Part shown: in pieces, positions 25,838-34,991 of the stretch
How positions within the stretch are numbered: position 1 is the first letter of the stretch
Layout of the letters: each line of letters begins with the position of its first letter
Origin: Stieleria mannarensis
Lineage (GTDB): Bacteria; Planctomycetota; Planctomycetia; Pirellulales; Pirellulaceae
Assembly: GCF_014154935.1 (NCBI RefSeq)
Contig: NZ_JACEHH010000023.1
Coordinates: 91,999-155,998, forward strand
Direction: 5' to 3'
Length of the DNA: 64,000 bases
Notes under the pieces: model-generated
Told to the model about the DNA's origin: nothing
The model's input: only the letters and a program-made list of their open reading frames with translations
The model's database searches: none
Translations under genes and position numbers: made by a program

Positions 25838-26650
25838 GTGAAGTACGCCATTTGTAACGAGACCTTCGGCGACATGCCACTTGATCAAGCGCTTCAAATC
25901 GCTCACCAGGCGGGATACACCGGCTGGGAAGTGGCCCCGTTCATGCTCACCGACGACGTGACGCAATTCACCGCCGACCAGCGCGCCCGCTATCGCGACG
26001 CCGTGGCCGCCGCGGGGCTGGAAATCATCGGGTTGCATTGGTTGTTGGCCAAAACGGAAGGCTTTCATCTGACGACGTTGGACGAAACGGTCCGCCGGAA
26101 AACGAGCGACTATTTCTGCGAACTGGCCCGACTGTGCCGCGATCTGGGGGGCGATGTGATGGTCTTGGGGTCACCCCAGCAACGGAATTTCCCGCCCTCT
26201 CAGACCGAAGAACAGGCGATGGAGGCCGCGGCGGATTGTTTGCGCGGCGTCGTATCGACGCTGAACGAATGCGGCGTCCGAATTGCGATCGAGCCGTTGG
26301 GGCGAGGCGAAGGCAACTTTCTCAACACCGCCGCGGCCGGTCGCGATCTGATGAATCGGATCGACAGCCCACAGGTGGGGCTGCACCTGGACGTCAAAGC
26401 GATGAGCGACGAACCGACTCCGGTCCCCCAGATCATTCGCGACAACGCCGACGTGATGATGCACTTTCATGCCAACGATCCCAACCTGCTGGGACCGGGC
26501 ATGGGAGACGTCGACTTTCGACCGATCTTTGAAGCCGTCAACGAAGTCGGATACGACGGTTGGACCAGCGTCGAGGTCTTTGATTACTCGTTGGGGGCCG
26601 AAGCGATCGCGCGACAGAGTATGGCCAATATGATCGCCGCCCAGCCGTGA
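25838..26650 (+). CDS. Sugar phosphate isomerase/epimerase-type TIM barrel protein
   Basis: A 270-residue xylose-isomerase-like TIM barrel (AP endonuclease 2 family fold). It begins VKYAICNETFGDMPLDQALQ and contains GLHWLLAKTEGFHLTTLD, VMVLGSPQQRNF, RIAIEPLGRGEGNFLN (metal Glu), VGLHLDVKAM (Asp), MMHFHANDPN (His pair) and WTSVEVFDYS (Glu), a full divalent-metal set. The sugar substrate is unknown. The GTG at 25838 (or 25832) is the start; the stop overlaps the gluQ start (TGATG). Confidence 0.82.
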   Translation: MKYAICNETFGDMPLDQALQIAHQAGYTGWEVAPFMLTDDVTQFTADQRARYRDAVAAAGLEIIGLHWLLAKTEGFHLTTLDETVRRKTSDYFCELARLCRDLGGDVMVLGSPQQRNFPPSQTEEQAMEAAADCLRGVVSTLNECGVRIAIEPLGRGEGNFLNTAAAGRDLMNRIDSPQVGLHLDVKAMSDEPTPVPQIIRDNADVMMHFHANDPNLLGPGMGDVDFRPIFEAVNEVGYDGWTSVEVFDYSLGAEAIARQSMANMIAAQP

Positions 26651-27579
26651 TGCGCACCCGACTTGCTCCGTCACCGACCGGGGCGCAGCATCTGGGCAAT
26701 GCACGCACCCACTTGATCGCCTACTGGGCGGCGCGTCAAAGCGGCGGAGAGTTGGTCTTTCGAATTGACGACCTTGATTCGCCCCGGGTCAAGACCTGGG
26801 CGATCGAGCAGGCGATCGAGGACATTCGCTGGTTGGGGATCGATTGGGACGGCCCGCCGACGCTGCAAACCGAGCACCGGCCCCGCTATCGGGAAACGCT
26901 CACGACGATCACCGGCGGGCGAAACCTCGCCTATCCCTGTGTCTGTTCGCGGAAGGACATTGCCGAGGCGTTGTCGGCTCCGCATGAGAATCGTTTTCGT
27001 GGCGAGGGGCCGGTCTATCCGGGAACCTGTGCGGGCTATCAAGACGGGGACCCGATCCCGCCGCAGGTGCATTGTTGGCGGCTGCGTGTCAGCGACGAAA
27101 CGTTGGCGTTTGACGATGCGGTCCTCGGCCGGCAGCGTTGTAATCCTGCCAGAGAGCTGGGGGATTTCCCGATCACGACCAAAGACGATCAGGTCTCGTA
27201 TCAATTGGCCGTCGTGGTGGACGACGTGTCTCAGAACGTGGACTGGGTCATTCGTGGCAACGACTTGGTCGCCAGCACGTTTCGCCAACTGGAACTTTAC
27301 CGCCATCTGGGTTGTCCGCCGCCGCACTATGCCCATGTGCCATTGGTCCGGGGCGCTGACGGGCGACGACTGGCCAAGCGTCACGGGGATACTCGGTTGA
27401 GTCACTATCGCGAGCGTGGGGTGGCTGCCGAAGCGATCGTCGGTTGGGCGGCCCATTCGTTGGGGCTATCCGACACGGCGGAACCTCAAAAAGCCGCGGA
27501 CCTGATCGACCACTTCGACTGGTCTCGTTTGCCCAAGCAAGACACGGTGGTCGACCCCGAGCGATTGTTCGGATTGTGA
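26650..27579 (+). CDS. gluQ: Glutamyl-Q tRNA(Asp) synthetase
   Basis: GluQ-RS glutamylates queuosine at position 34 of tRNA-Asp. It is a 309-residue truncated GluRS paralogue without anticodon-binding domain. Seen: RLAPSPTGAQHLGNARTH (HIGH region), FRIDDLDSPRV, the zinc site CVCSRKDI ... YPGTCAGY, and RLAKRHGD in place of KMSKS. The length and the zinc motif fit GluQ rather than GltX. The start ATG 26650 shares its A with the TGA of the isomerase gene. Confidence 0.9.
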   Translation: MRTRLAPSPTGAQHLGNARTHLIAYWAARQSGGELVFRIDDLDSPRVKTWAIEQAIEDIRWLGIDWDGPPTLQTEHRPRYRETLTTITGGRNLAYPCVCSRKDIAEALSAPHENRFRGEGPVYPGTCAGYQDGDPIPPQVHCWRLRVSDETLAFDDAVLGRQRCNPARELGDFPITTKDDQVSYQLAVVVDDVSQNVDWVIRGNDLVASTFRQLELYRHLGCPPPHYAHVPLVRGADGRRLAKRHGDTRLSHYRERGVAAEAIVGWAAHSLGLSDTAEPQKAADLIDHFDWSRLPKQDTVVDPERLFGL

Positions 27580-27860
27580 GCATCGTCGCGTCCACGGTCT
27601 GATTGACGGCTACCCAATCGCTTGCGTTTAGCCAAACACAGACGGTTCTCTCGATGCGTCAGGGCAAACGCGATTGCGAGTCCGCGCCACGGCATCCCGC
27701 CGCAAAATCGATTGACCGACGCGGCGAAATCGCATCGGCTCGGTCGATGATGGAGCGACAGCGAGGTGTGCCGAGCCGATTGCGACCAAGCCGCCCGCGT
27801 TTTCCCGACTGAAAGAGATCTGAGCAGGACGCGACGAAAAAGGATAAAGGAGTTAGGACA
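27580..27860. other. Intergenic region upstream of BBP7 gene
   Basis: 281 bp, no gene seen. A strong Shine-Dalgarno AAAGGAG lies at 27847-27853, 7 bp before GTG 27861. Confidence 0.55.
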
Positions 27861-29507
27861 GTGAAAACTCATTTGATGCGACACTTCGCACTCATACTCG
27901 GGTTCAGTCTTGGCGGCATTGCTGCCATCGACTGCGCCGCATTCGATTCGGGCTATGCCGCCAACGGCACCTATCAACCGCCTGCTCGATGGAACAACTT
28001 TCGGCATCCCGCAGCGCTGATTCAACCCGCACCGCCAGCCCAAGCGGCGATGCCCTTCGGCGCGACGGTGCAATCGGCCGCGGCACAAAACACGATCGAG
28101 GCGTTGCCGGTCCCCGAAGGCAACCGAGTTTATCCGCCGGTTCCGACCATGCCGCCGGCACCGACCATGCCACAACAGCCCGTGATGCCGCAACAGCCCG
28201 CGGTGCCGCCGGCACCCGGTGTGGCTCCGCAAGCTCACTATCAACCGTACCAACACGCGGCGCCGACGGTCGCCCCGGTGCACGCCCATGGGCCGGTCGC
28301 ATCGCATGGTCCGTCTTGTGACGCACCGTCGTGCACCAGTCCCTACGCTGCTGCTGCGGCGGCGCCCTGGCAAGGTGGCTCCTGTGGAACCTGTGCCACA
28401 GCACCCGCTCAAGGTCCACGTCCGATCTCTCCCTGGTTCGGCGGCTCCAGCCTGATGTTCTGGAATATCGCCGGCAGCGATGACACGCCGCTGGTGACCG
28501 ACGACAGCAGCATGGTCTTGATGCGAAATCGTGACTTGGAACCGGATGACGACACCAGCTTTGACGTGCACGCGGGCCGTTACTTTGGCTGCGGTCAGTA
28601 CGCCGTCGATGTCGGATATATGCTGTGGGATCCGGAATGTCTGTGCCGACAAGTGCCCGACAGCGGTGCTGGGTTGCGGCTGATCAATCCTGCGCTGCAG
28701 ACGGCGTCGATCAATCGCGGTGCCGGTGCGACGACCGTCTACGACGACTACGACATGAACGCCGCGAGTATCCAGGTGATCCGCGACTTGAGGATCCAAA
28801 GTCTGGAAGTCAACCTGGTCGGTTTCGGACTGATGGGCGCGCGACGATTAGGCTCCTGCAGTCCTGCGGCGCCTTGGGGAAGTTGCGGTCTGTTCGGCTG
28901 CAACGGCAAAGCGTGTGGCGGTGCGATCGGGCCGCTCGCACGAGCCGCCGGCGGACGTCTGCGAATTCTAAACTCCCACGGGTTTCGTTGGTTCCAGCTG
29001 GAAGACGAGCTGGAAATCGGCGGCGATGTCGACGGCATGACCGGTTACGGGGCGAACGATTTGTACTACAAGTCGATCGTCGAGAACAACTTGTTCGGGT
29101 ACCAGTTCGGATCCCGATTGAGCTATTGCATGGGCAGCCGCGCGATGCTGAATTTGGGTGGTAAGATCGGCATCTACGGAAACGACGCCGAATTCTTTCA
29201 CAGCATCACGACCACGATGGCCACCGCCTACACCAACTCGCAGGGTGCCGGAGCCGGAGACCTTTACACGCGGCAATCCGACGTCTCGCTGGCCGGACTG
29301 GGGGAATTGGACCTCGGTTTGGGCTACCGAATCAGCAGCTGCTGGAGCGTCAACGGTGGCTATCGCGTGTTGGCGGCTTGCGGCGTGGCGACGGCCGTGG
29401 GCCAAATGCCGACCGAATACACCTCCGCCACTTCGGCCGGGGCGGTGCGTGCCGACGACAGCCTGATCCTGCACGGCGCCTACATCGGGTTCGACTACAA
29501 CTGGTAG
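27861..29507 (+). CDS. BBP7 (DUF1551)-family outer membrane beta-barrel protein
   Basis: A 548-residue exported protein. Signal sequence (MRHFALILGFSLGGIAAIDC), a Pro/Ala/Gln-rich region with MPPAPTMPQQPVMPQQPAVP repeats (about 75-135), a Cys-containing segment (CDAPSCTS, GGSCGTCATAPAQG), then the BBP7 barrel that starts PISPWFGGSSLMFWNIAG and alternates short strands to the end FDYNW, an aromatic C-terminus as in outer membrane proteins. BBP7 proteins are planctomycete-specific. GTG 27861 is supported by a strong SD 7 bp upstream; ATG 27876 is the alternative. Confidence 0.83.
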   Translation: MKTHLMRHFALILGFSLGGIAAIDCAAFDSGYAANGTYQPPARWNNFRHPAALIQPAPPAQAAMPFGATVQSAAAQNTIEALPVPEGNRVYPPVPTMPPAPTMPQQPVMPQQPAVPPAPGVAPQAHYQPYQHAAPTVAPVHAHGPVASHGPSCDAPSCTSPYAAAAAAPWQGGSCGTCATAPAQGPRPISPWFGGSSLMFWNIAGSDDTPLVTDDSSMVLMRNRDLEPDDDTSFDVHAGRYFGCGQYAVDVGYMLWDPECLCRQVPDSGAGLRLINPALQTASINRGAGATTVYDDYDMNAASIQVIRDLRIQSLEVNLVGFGLMGARRLGSCSPAAPWGSCGLFGCNGKACGGAIGPLARAAGGRLRILNSHGFRWFQLEDELEIGGDVDGMTGYGANDLYYKSIVENNLFGYQFGSRLSYCMGSRAMLNLGGKIGIYGNDAEFFHSITTTMATAYTNSQGAGAGDLYTRQSDVSLAGLGELDLGLGYRISSCWSVNGGYRVLAACGVATAVGQMPTEYTSATSAGAVRADDSLILHGAYIGFDYNW

Positions 29508-29527
29508 GGTGAGCGGTGTTTGAAATT

Positions 29528-29620
29528 CACCCTCCCTGGAAGGGAGGGGCGAGCGTAGCGAGGGGAGGGTTTTCTCGTGGTGTTTGAGTGCACTCGAGCG
29601 ACGGCGAACCCTCCCCGCCT
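29528..29620. repeat. CCCTCCC hairpin repeat, 29.5 kb copy
   Basis: Contains GAGGGGCGAGCGTAGCGAGG and a segment GTGGTGTTTGAGTGCACTCG that recurs almost identically at 46332-46351. Confidence 0.8.
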
Positions 29621-29794
29621 TGTTCCCAGAAGGCAATGGTGTCTACACAAGTTACCAGGGCTCCCTTCTCCCCCCGGCTTTGCGGGGGAGAAGGGCCGGG
29701 GATGAGGGGGCTCGTGACCCGAACAATGCTAACGGAGTGGGGCCGCACGCCGTTCGGGTGTAACGTTATTTCGGACGTGACAACCGCAACGGAC

Positions 29795-29818
29795 CCACCT
29801 TCTGGCGAAGGTAGCTAC
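29795..29818. repeat. GTAGCTAC element, half copy (6)
   Basis: Only the arm CCACCTTCTGGCGAAGGTAG followed by CTAC is present. Confidence 0.8.
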
Positions 29819-29831
29819 CAGGGGGAACTGG

Positions 29832-30773
29832 CTACGACTTCTGCCCGGCATAGCGCAAACTTCGGCGGACGAGCCCTTTGACCTCGTCCAGGTCTGCCGT
29901 CAAAGCGACTTCCATGTTGGTTTGCCATTCCGGTCGCAAGCGTTGGTCGAACACCGACATGCCACGGGTGAGCAACCCTTGCGTTTCGACTTTTCCGGCC
30001 ATCTCGGTCCAATCGAACAGTTCCGGTTCGACGACGGCGGCGATTGTCGCCGCGTCGATCAGCGGCACCAGCTCGCGTCCAAGCCGCTGGTGGGCGGTGC
30101 GGAAGGCAAACGGCAGGATCTGGTGCAGCAACTGGCCGGCCCGCGTCTGTTTGGACGGCAGTTGTTCAAGCAGGTCGACGCCGAATTCCACCGCGCCGGT
30201 CACATCCAGCGGCAGCAGACTCTTGGTGGTCGGCGAGGCAAAGACTTCGCTGGCCGCGGCGGGGTCGAAAAACAGATTGAACTCGGCCACGCTGCTGGCG
30301 TTGCCGGCAACGTTCACCGCGCCGCCACTGATCACGACCTTGTCCAGCAGGTTGACCGCCGCCGGATCGCGCCGGTACAGGCGAGCCAGGTTGGTCAGCG
30401 GTCCCAAGCACACCAGCGTGATTTCGCCGGGATGCTGCCGCGCCAATTCGGCGATCACTTTTTCGCTGGTCGGCAGGTGTTGGCGTTGGGTTTGGCCGAT
30501 GTTCAGTTCCCCCAGGCCGCAGGGGCCGTTGAGGAACAGATCGTCGATCGCGGAGGCGGTTTCTGGGGAGACGGCCTTGCCGATCCGCGGGTAACGCGGG
30601 GGATCCAGCATGGAGACGATCGCGCAGGCGTTGGACGTCGCCTGTTCGGCGGTAACTGTTCCGGCGGTCGCCGTGACGGCCAAAACGTTCAAACGGGGGT
30701 CAAACAGCGATGCCGTCAGGGCGACGGCATCGTCGATTCCGGGGTCGGTGTCGATGATGATTTTTCGTGTCAT
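29832..30773 (-). CDS. Nucleoside hydrolase (IunH family)
   Basis: A 313-residue N-ribohydrolase that splits nucleosides into base and ribose. The Asp cluster KIIIDTDPGIDDAVAL at the N-terminus binds calcium and ribose; also seen are LVCLGPLTNLARL, VVISGGAVNVAGNASSVAEFNLFFDPAA and LIDAATIAAVVEPELF. The nucleoside preference is unknown. Divergent from trpD with a 119-bp gap. Confidence 0.9.
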   Translation of the reverse strand: MTRKIIIDTDPGIDDAVALTASLFDPRLNVLAVTATAGTVTAEQATSNACAIVSMLDPPRYPRIGKAVSPETASAIDDLFLNGPCGLGELNIGQTQRQHLPTSEKVIAELARQHPGEITLVCLGPLTNLARLYRRDPAAVNLLDKVVISGGAVNVAGNASSVAEFNLFFDPAAASEVFASPTTKSLLPLDVTGAVEFGVDLLEQLPSKQTRAGQLLHQILPFAFRTAHQRLGRELVPLIDAATIAAVVEPELFDWTEMAGKVETQGLLTRGMSVFDQRLRPEWQTNMEVALTADLDEVKGLVRRSLRYAGQKS

Positions 30774-30892
30774 GGGAAAAGTGTAGGTTGACGGGCGTTT
30801 CGAAACGAGCCCGATCCGCTAAAGTGCTGGGCGTTCCCCTAAACCGACGCGGATGACGCCCAACTCGGCTCACCAGACACCCTGAATTACCG

Positions 30893-31903
30893 ATGACGAC
30901 CTTCGAAGACGCGATCCGCCAGGCCCATCGCAACCAGGATCTTCCCGCCGATCAAACGGCAGTCCTGATCGACCAGATGCTCAGCGGAGAAGCCGACCAG
31001 GAGCAGATCGGCCAATTGTTGCTGGCGCTCCGCGACAAAGGCGAAGCGGTTTCGGAAATCGTCGGGGCGGCGACCGCCATGCGCCGCCACATGACCCGCA
31101 TTGCCCACCGCCACGATTGCTTGCTGGACACCTGTGGCACCGGCGGCAGCCGCAGCGGATCGTTCAACATCAGCACCGCCGTCGCGATCGTGACCGCCGC
31201 CTGCGGGGTGCCCGTGGCCAAACACGGTAACCGCAAGGCGACCAGCGTGACCGGATCGGCCGATGTGCTGGAAGAATTGGGGGTCGGAATCGAGTCGGAC
31301 GCCGATCAGGTCGCTCGACGGTTGGACGAAATCGGTCTGTGCTTCTGTTTTGCTGTCAAATTGCACCCCGCGATGCGACATGTCGTCGGAATCCGACGAA
31401 AACTGGGGGTCAAAACCCTGTTCAATCTGCTCGGCCCGCTCTGCAACCCGGCCGGCGCGACGCACCAATTGCTGGGCACCAGCAACGTCGATGCCCAGGG
31501 GAAAATTGCCGCCGCGATCGCCCAACTGGGCACCCAGCGGTCGTTCGTCATTCACGCCGCCGATGGCCAGGACGAGGTTTCCTTGGATCGTTACACCGAC
31601 GCGGTCGAAGTGGCGGGCAATCAGGTCACCGGGCGATTCCGTTGGACGCCCGAAGATTTCGGATTGCCGCCGACCGATGTCACCGCCCTGGCCGCCAGCG
31701 GACCCGCCGAAAGCGCCGCGATCATTCGCCGCATCTTGGACGGGGCGAGCGGACCGGCCCGCGACACGGTTGTGGCCGGCGTCGCGGCCGCGCTGCTGCT
31801 GACCGACAAGGTTGCCTCGCTGGCCGAGGGCGTCTCTCAAGCCGCCGAGGTGATTGACAGCGGGGCGGCAAAGGCCAAATTGGAGCAACTGGCGCGGGCG
31901 TAG
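30893..31903 (+). CDS. trpD: Anthranilate phosphoribosyltransferase
   Basis: TrpD transfers phosphoribose to anthranilate in tryptophan synthesis; 336 residues. Hallmarks: LDTCGTGGSRSGSFNISTA (PRPP loop), VPVAKHGNRKATSVTGSADV, LHPAMRHVVGIRRKLGVKT and LFNLLGPLCNPAGATHQLLG. No other trp gene is adjacent. The TAG stop (31901-31903) lies inside a half copy of the palindromic element, so the element supplies the stop and the last Ala-Ter. Confidence 0.95.
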   Translation: MTTFEDAIRQAHRNQDLPADQTAVLIDQMLSGEADQEQIGQLLLALRDKGEAVSEIVGAATAMRRHMTRIAHRHDCLLDTCGTGGSRSGSFNISTAVAIVTAACGVPVAKHGNRKATSVTGSADVLEELGVGIESDADQVARRLDEIGLCFCFAVKLHPAMRHVVGIRRKLGVKTLFNLLGPLCNPAGATHQLLGTSNVDAQGKIAAAIAQLGTQRSFVIHAADGQDEVSLDRYTDAVEVAGNQVTGRFRWTPEDFGLPPTDVTALAASGPAESAAIIRRILDGASGPARDTVVAGVAAALLLTDKVASLAEGVSQAAEVIDSGAAKAKLEQLARA

Positions 31904-31925
31904 CTACGCTCGCCAGAGCGTGGAA
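31900..31925. repeat. GTAGCTAC element, half copy (7), overlapping the trpD stop
   Basis: GTAGCTACGCTCGCCAGAGC followed by GTGGAA; the TAG of trpD is within GTAGCTAC. Confidence 0.85.
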
Positions 31926-32004
31926 CCCATCCCGTTAACGTTTTCCGGAACTTGCGGTTCCATCCACGTTTCAAAACCACCCACTCGATTCCCAGCCCGA
32001 CACC

Positions 32005-33147
32005 ATGCCTGCTAACGACGTCGCCGCACGATTCCGCGAAATTCGAGACAAAGTTGAATCCGAGCAGCGGCTTTCCCTGGATGACGGGATCTTTTTGTAC
32101 GATCCCGCGGTGCCGCTGCAAGAGATCGGCGAGCTGGCCAATTTGGTCCGCGAACGAAAAAACGGCAACGTCGGCTACTACAACATCAACACCCACCTGA
32201 ATCCGACCAACGTCTGCGTCTATCGCTGCCGGTTCTGTGCGTTTCGAAGCGACCTGCGCGATCCCAAGGGCTACGCGATGAGCGACGATCAGATCGTTCA
32301 ACGGGGCCGTGAAGCGACCGAAAACGGTTGCACCGAAATGCACATCGTCGGCGGGTTGCATCACAAGATGCCCTACCAGTGGTACCGCGGCATCATCGAA
32401 TTGTTGAAGGAAACGTATCCGCAAATTCACCTCAAAGCCTGGACCGCCGTCGAAATCAATTGGTTCGAATTCCAGACCAAGAAATCGAAACAATGGGTGC
32501 TCCAGGACATGCGCGACGCCGGATTGGGCAGCATGCCCGGCGGCGGGGCGGAGATTTTTCACCCGGAGGTCCGCGACCAATTGTGCGAGCACAAAGCCAA
32601 CACGCACGAATGGTTGCAGATTCACCAAACGGCCCACGAGATCGGGCTGCGGACGAATTGCACGATGCTGTACGGGCACGTCGAACAAGCCTATCACCGC
32701 ATCGACCACCTGATCCGATTGCGCGAGCTGCAAGATCGCACCGGCGGGTTCCAAGTTTTCATTCCGCTGGCGTTTCACCCCGAAAACACCAAGCTGGACA
32801 ACATCAAAAAGCCCTCGGCACTGATGGACCTTCGGACGATGGCGATCAGCCGGCTGATGCTCGACAACGTCAGGCACATCAAGGCCTACTGGATCATGCT
32901 GGGCATCGAAACGGCCCAGACCGCACTGGCCTACGGTGCCGATGACATCGACGGCACGGTTCGCCACGAATTGATCTATCACGACGCCGGGGCGACCACG
33001 CCGGAGTGTTTGAGCGTCGATCACATCAAGCAACTGATCAGCGAAGCCGGGCGCGATCCGGTCGAACGTGACACGGTCTACAACCACGTCCACCGCGAGC
33101 CCCACGACTTCACCAAGTGGACCTCCGGCGCCCCGGTCGGCGTGTAG
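32005..33147 (+). CDS. mqnE: Aminofutalosine synthase MqnE (radical SAM)
   Basis: MqnE joins an enolpyruvyl-benzoate precursor with SAM to give aminofutalosine, the first committed part of the alternative menaquinone route. The 380-residue protein has the cluster motif CVYRCRFC (CxxxCxxC, about residue 72), GYYNINTHLNPTNVC before it, EMHIVGGLHHKMPYQWY, GLGSMPGGGAEIFHPEVR and IPLAFHPENTKL. These distinguish it from MqnC, though that paralogue is similar. It fits with the menG-ubiX-ubiA operon at 14.4-16.8 kb. Confidence 0.9.
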   Translation: MPANDVAARFREIRDKVESEQRLSLDDGIFLYDPAVPLQEIGELANLVRERKNGNVGYYNINTHLNPTNVCVYRCRFCAFRSDLRDPKGYAMSDDQIVQRGREATENGCTEMHIVGGLHHKMPYQWYRGIIELLKETYPQIHLKAWTAVEINWFEFQTKKSKQWVLQDMRDAGLGSMPGGGAEIFHPEVRDQLCEHKANTHEWLQIHQTAHEIGLRTNCTMLYGHVEQAYHRIDHLIRLRELQDRTGGFQVFIPLAFHPENTKLDNIKKPSALMDLRTMAISRLMLDNVRHIKAYWIMLGIETAQTALAYGADDIDGTVRHELIYHDAGATTPECLSVDHIKQLISEAGRDPVERDTVYNHVHREPHDFTKWTSGAPVGV

Positions 33148-33156
33148 TGAGTGTCG

Positions 33157-33215
33157 GTGGGATAGGCTTCCCGCCTGTCGAATCCCGGGAATGACAGGCT
33201 GGAAGCCTATCCCAC
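33157..33215. repeat. GTGGGATAGGCTTCC hairpin repeat
   Basis: GTGGGATAGGCTTCCCGCCT and its near-perfect inverse AGGCTGGAAGCCTATCCCAC around a 13-base loop, directly after mqnE. It has no T run. A half copy is at 19903-19925. Confidence 0.85.
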
Positions 33216-33282
33216 ACCCTGGCCGCCGGCGAGTTAGAATTTGAGGGATCCCGATTTTCCCCTCTCTAAACCCGCCGGACTG

Positions 33283-34722
33283 ATGCGTCAAAACTCTTGG
33301 ATGCACCGCCTGCTCCTTTGGAGCGTTTGCGTCGCCGTTTTCACTGCGACCGAAATACCCGCCCGCGCCGATTTGGCCGACGATGCACTCGCGGCCGCAA
33401 AGAAGGCAACTTCATTTTTGGTCGATCAGGTCAGCACCGAAGGCGGCTATTTGTGGAGTTATTCGGCGGACTTGCAGGCGCGGGAAGGCGAGGGGGTCGT
33501 CAAGACAAAAACCATCTGGGTCCAGCCGCCCGGAACGCCGTCGGTCGGTGAAGCGTTCGTCAAACTTTATGAAGCGACCGGCGACGAGCAATTCCTTGAC
33601 GCCGCCAGGGCGGCCGCGGAATCACTGCGTCGCGGTCAAATGCGTTCCGGCGGCTGGCAGGCGATGGTGGAGTTTGAACCGGAACGGCGTCGCCGCTGGG
33701 CGTACCGAGTTGATCCCGCCCGATCGAAGGCGAAAGACCAATCCAGCCTGGACGACGACAAGACGCAATCGGCGCTGCGGTTCCTGATCCAGCTGGACCG
33801 TGTATTGGATTTCAAGGACGATTCGATTCATGAGATGACGCTCTATGCATTGGACGGACTGATCCAGCGCGGTCAGTTTTCCGGCGGCGGATTCCCCCAG
33901 GTCTGGACCGACCGACGTGGCCCAGCGGCCGACACACCGGACGACAACGCGAGCTACCCCGAGTCGTGGCCGCGAACCTATCCCGGGCACAACGAGTACT
34001 GGCATCGCTACACGTTGAACGATCACCTGGCCCGCGACGTCATGAAGGTGCTGTTCCTGGCCGACGAGGTTTACGGCGACGCACGTTATTGCGATGCGGC
34101 GGTGAAATTGGCCGACTCGTTGCTGGCCGCCCAGATGCCCGATCCACAGCCCGCCTGGGCCCAACAATACAACGCGAAGATGCAACCAATTTGGGCGCGC
34201 AAGTTCGAACCGCCCGCGATCACGTCCAGTGAATCGTTTAGCGTGATCGAAACACTGATGATGGTGTATCGACACATCGGTGATCCGAAGTACCTCGATC
34301 CGATCCCCAAAGCACTCGATTACCTGGAACGCTGCCAATTGCCCGATGGCCGCGTCGCCCGGTTCTACGAACTGAAAACGAATCGGCCGCTGTACTTCAC
34401 ACGCGACTATCAATTGACCTACGACGACGGCGACATGCCGACACATTACGGATTTCAGCTGCAAAGCAAGGTGCCGCAGTTGCGCAAGCAGTACCAGCGC
34501 CATGAACGATTGACGCCGCGGCAACTTGCCGAATCCGAAAAGCAGCGTCGCCCCAGCCCGCGTGTGGTGAAGACGATCATCGACCGACAAGACGAACGCG
34601 GTGCTTGGTTGAGCGACGAGAGGCTGCGGTTCAACAAGCTTCCCGGTCCAACGGTGCAGATGAGCGTCGCCGTGGAGCACTTGACCACGTTGGCGGAGTA
34701 TCTGGCCGATCAAAAACGCTGA
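33283..34722 (+). CDS. Secreted polysaccharide lyase-like protein (PL10 pectate lyase family)
   Basis: A 479-residue exported protein (signal peptide about 1-30, ending PARA). It has an alpha/alpha toroid with FVKLYEATGDEQFLDAARAA-type helices and the PL10-like segment FSGGGFPQVWTDRRG ... YWHRYTLNDHLARDVMKVL, which matches the conserved GGWPQ...TFND region of pectate lyases family 10. Acidic residues there would bind calcium. Substrate may be pectate or another uronic polymer, plausible for a marine polysaccharide degrader. ATG 33283 chosen; ATG 33301 also possible. Confidence 0.72.
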   Translation: MRQNSWMHRLLLWSVCVAVFTATEIPARADLADDALAAAKKATSFLVDQVSTEGGYLWSYSADLQAREGEGVVKTKTIWVQPPGTPSVGEAFVKLYEATGDEQFLDAARAAAESLRRGQMRSGGWQAMVEFEPERRRRWAYRVDPARSKAKDQSSLDDDKTQSALRFLIQLDRVLDFKDDSIHEMTLYALDGLIQRGQFSGGGFPQVWTDRRGPAADTPDDNASYPESWPRTYPGHNEYWHRYTLNDHLARDVMKVLFLADEVYGDARYCDAAVKLADSLLAAQMPDPQPAWAQQYNAKMQPIWARKFEPPAITSSESFSVIETLMMVYRHIGDPKYLDPIPKALDYLERCQLPDGRVARFYELKTNRPLYFTRDYQLTYDDGDMPTHYGFQLQSKVPQLRKQYQRHERLTPRQLAESEKQRRPSPRVVKTIIDRQDERGAWLSDERLRFNKLPGPTVQMSVAVEHLTTLAEYLADQKR

Positions 34723-34739
34723 CCGCATCCAGTTTCGAC

Positions 34740-34800
34740 GTAGCTACGCTCGCCAGAGCGTGGAAAACGTTGGGGACCACCTTCTGGCGAAGGTAGCTAC
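34740..34800. repeat. GTAGCTAC palindromic element, copy 8
   Basis: 61 bp, both arms nearly perfect (GTAGCTACGCTCGCCAGAGC and CTTCTGGCGAAGGTAGCTAC), 17 bp after the lyase stop. Confidence 0.9.
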
Positions 34801-34991
34801 GTTTCAACGGCCAATCACAACGTTTGTCTGCCAAATCAACATTGCTCTGCGAAACACCCGCGGAGTGTCCCTGTGTCACTGGTGGAAAAAACTGCTAGCG
34901 TAAGAATTCCACGGTCGCGGGGTATATCGCGATAAATGGTTCATGGACGGGCGGAAACGTCCCGTGACTTCCACACTCAGGTATCAAATTC

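Larger units (their letters stand above)
29508..29831. other. Repeat-filled intergenic region
   Basis: 324 bp between convergent genes. It contains the CCCTCCC/GAGCGTAGCGAGGGG hairpin repeat (29528-29620), a second hairpin of CCCTTCTCCCCC...GGGGGAGAAGGG (about 29668-29697), and a half palindromic element at 29795-29818. No gene. Confidence 0.75.

Noticed and set aside
27486..28799. A 437-residue minus-strand frame across gluQ end and the BBP7 gene
   Set aside because: Overlaps two well-supported genes and its translation is Arg/His-rich without features.
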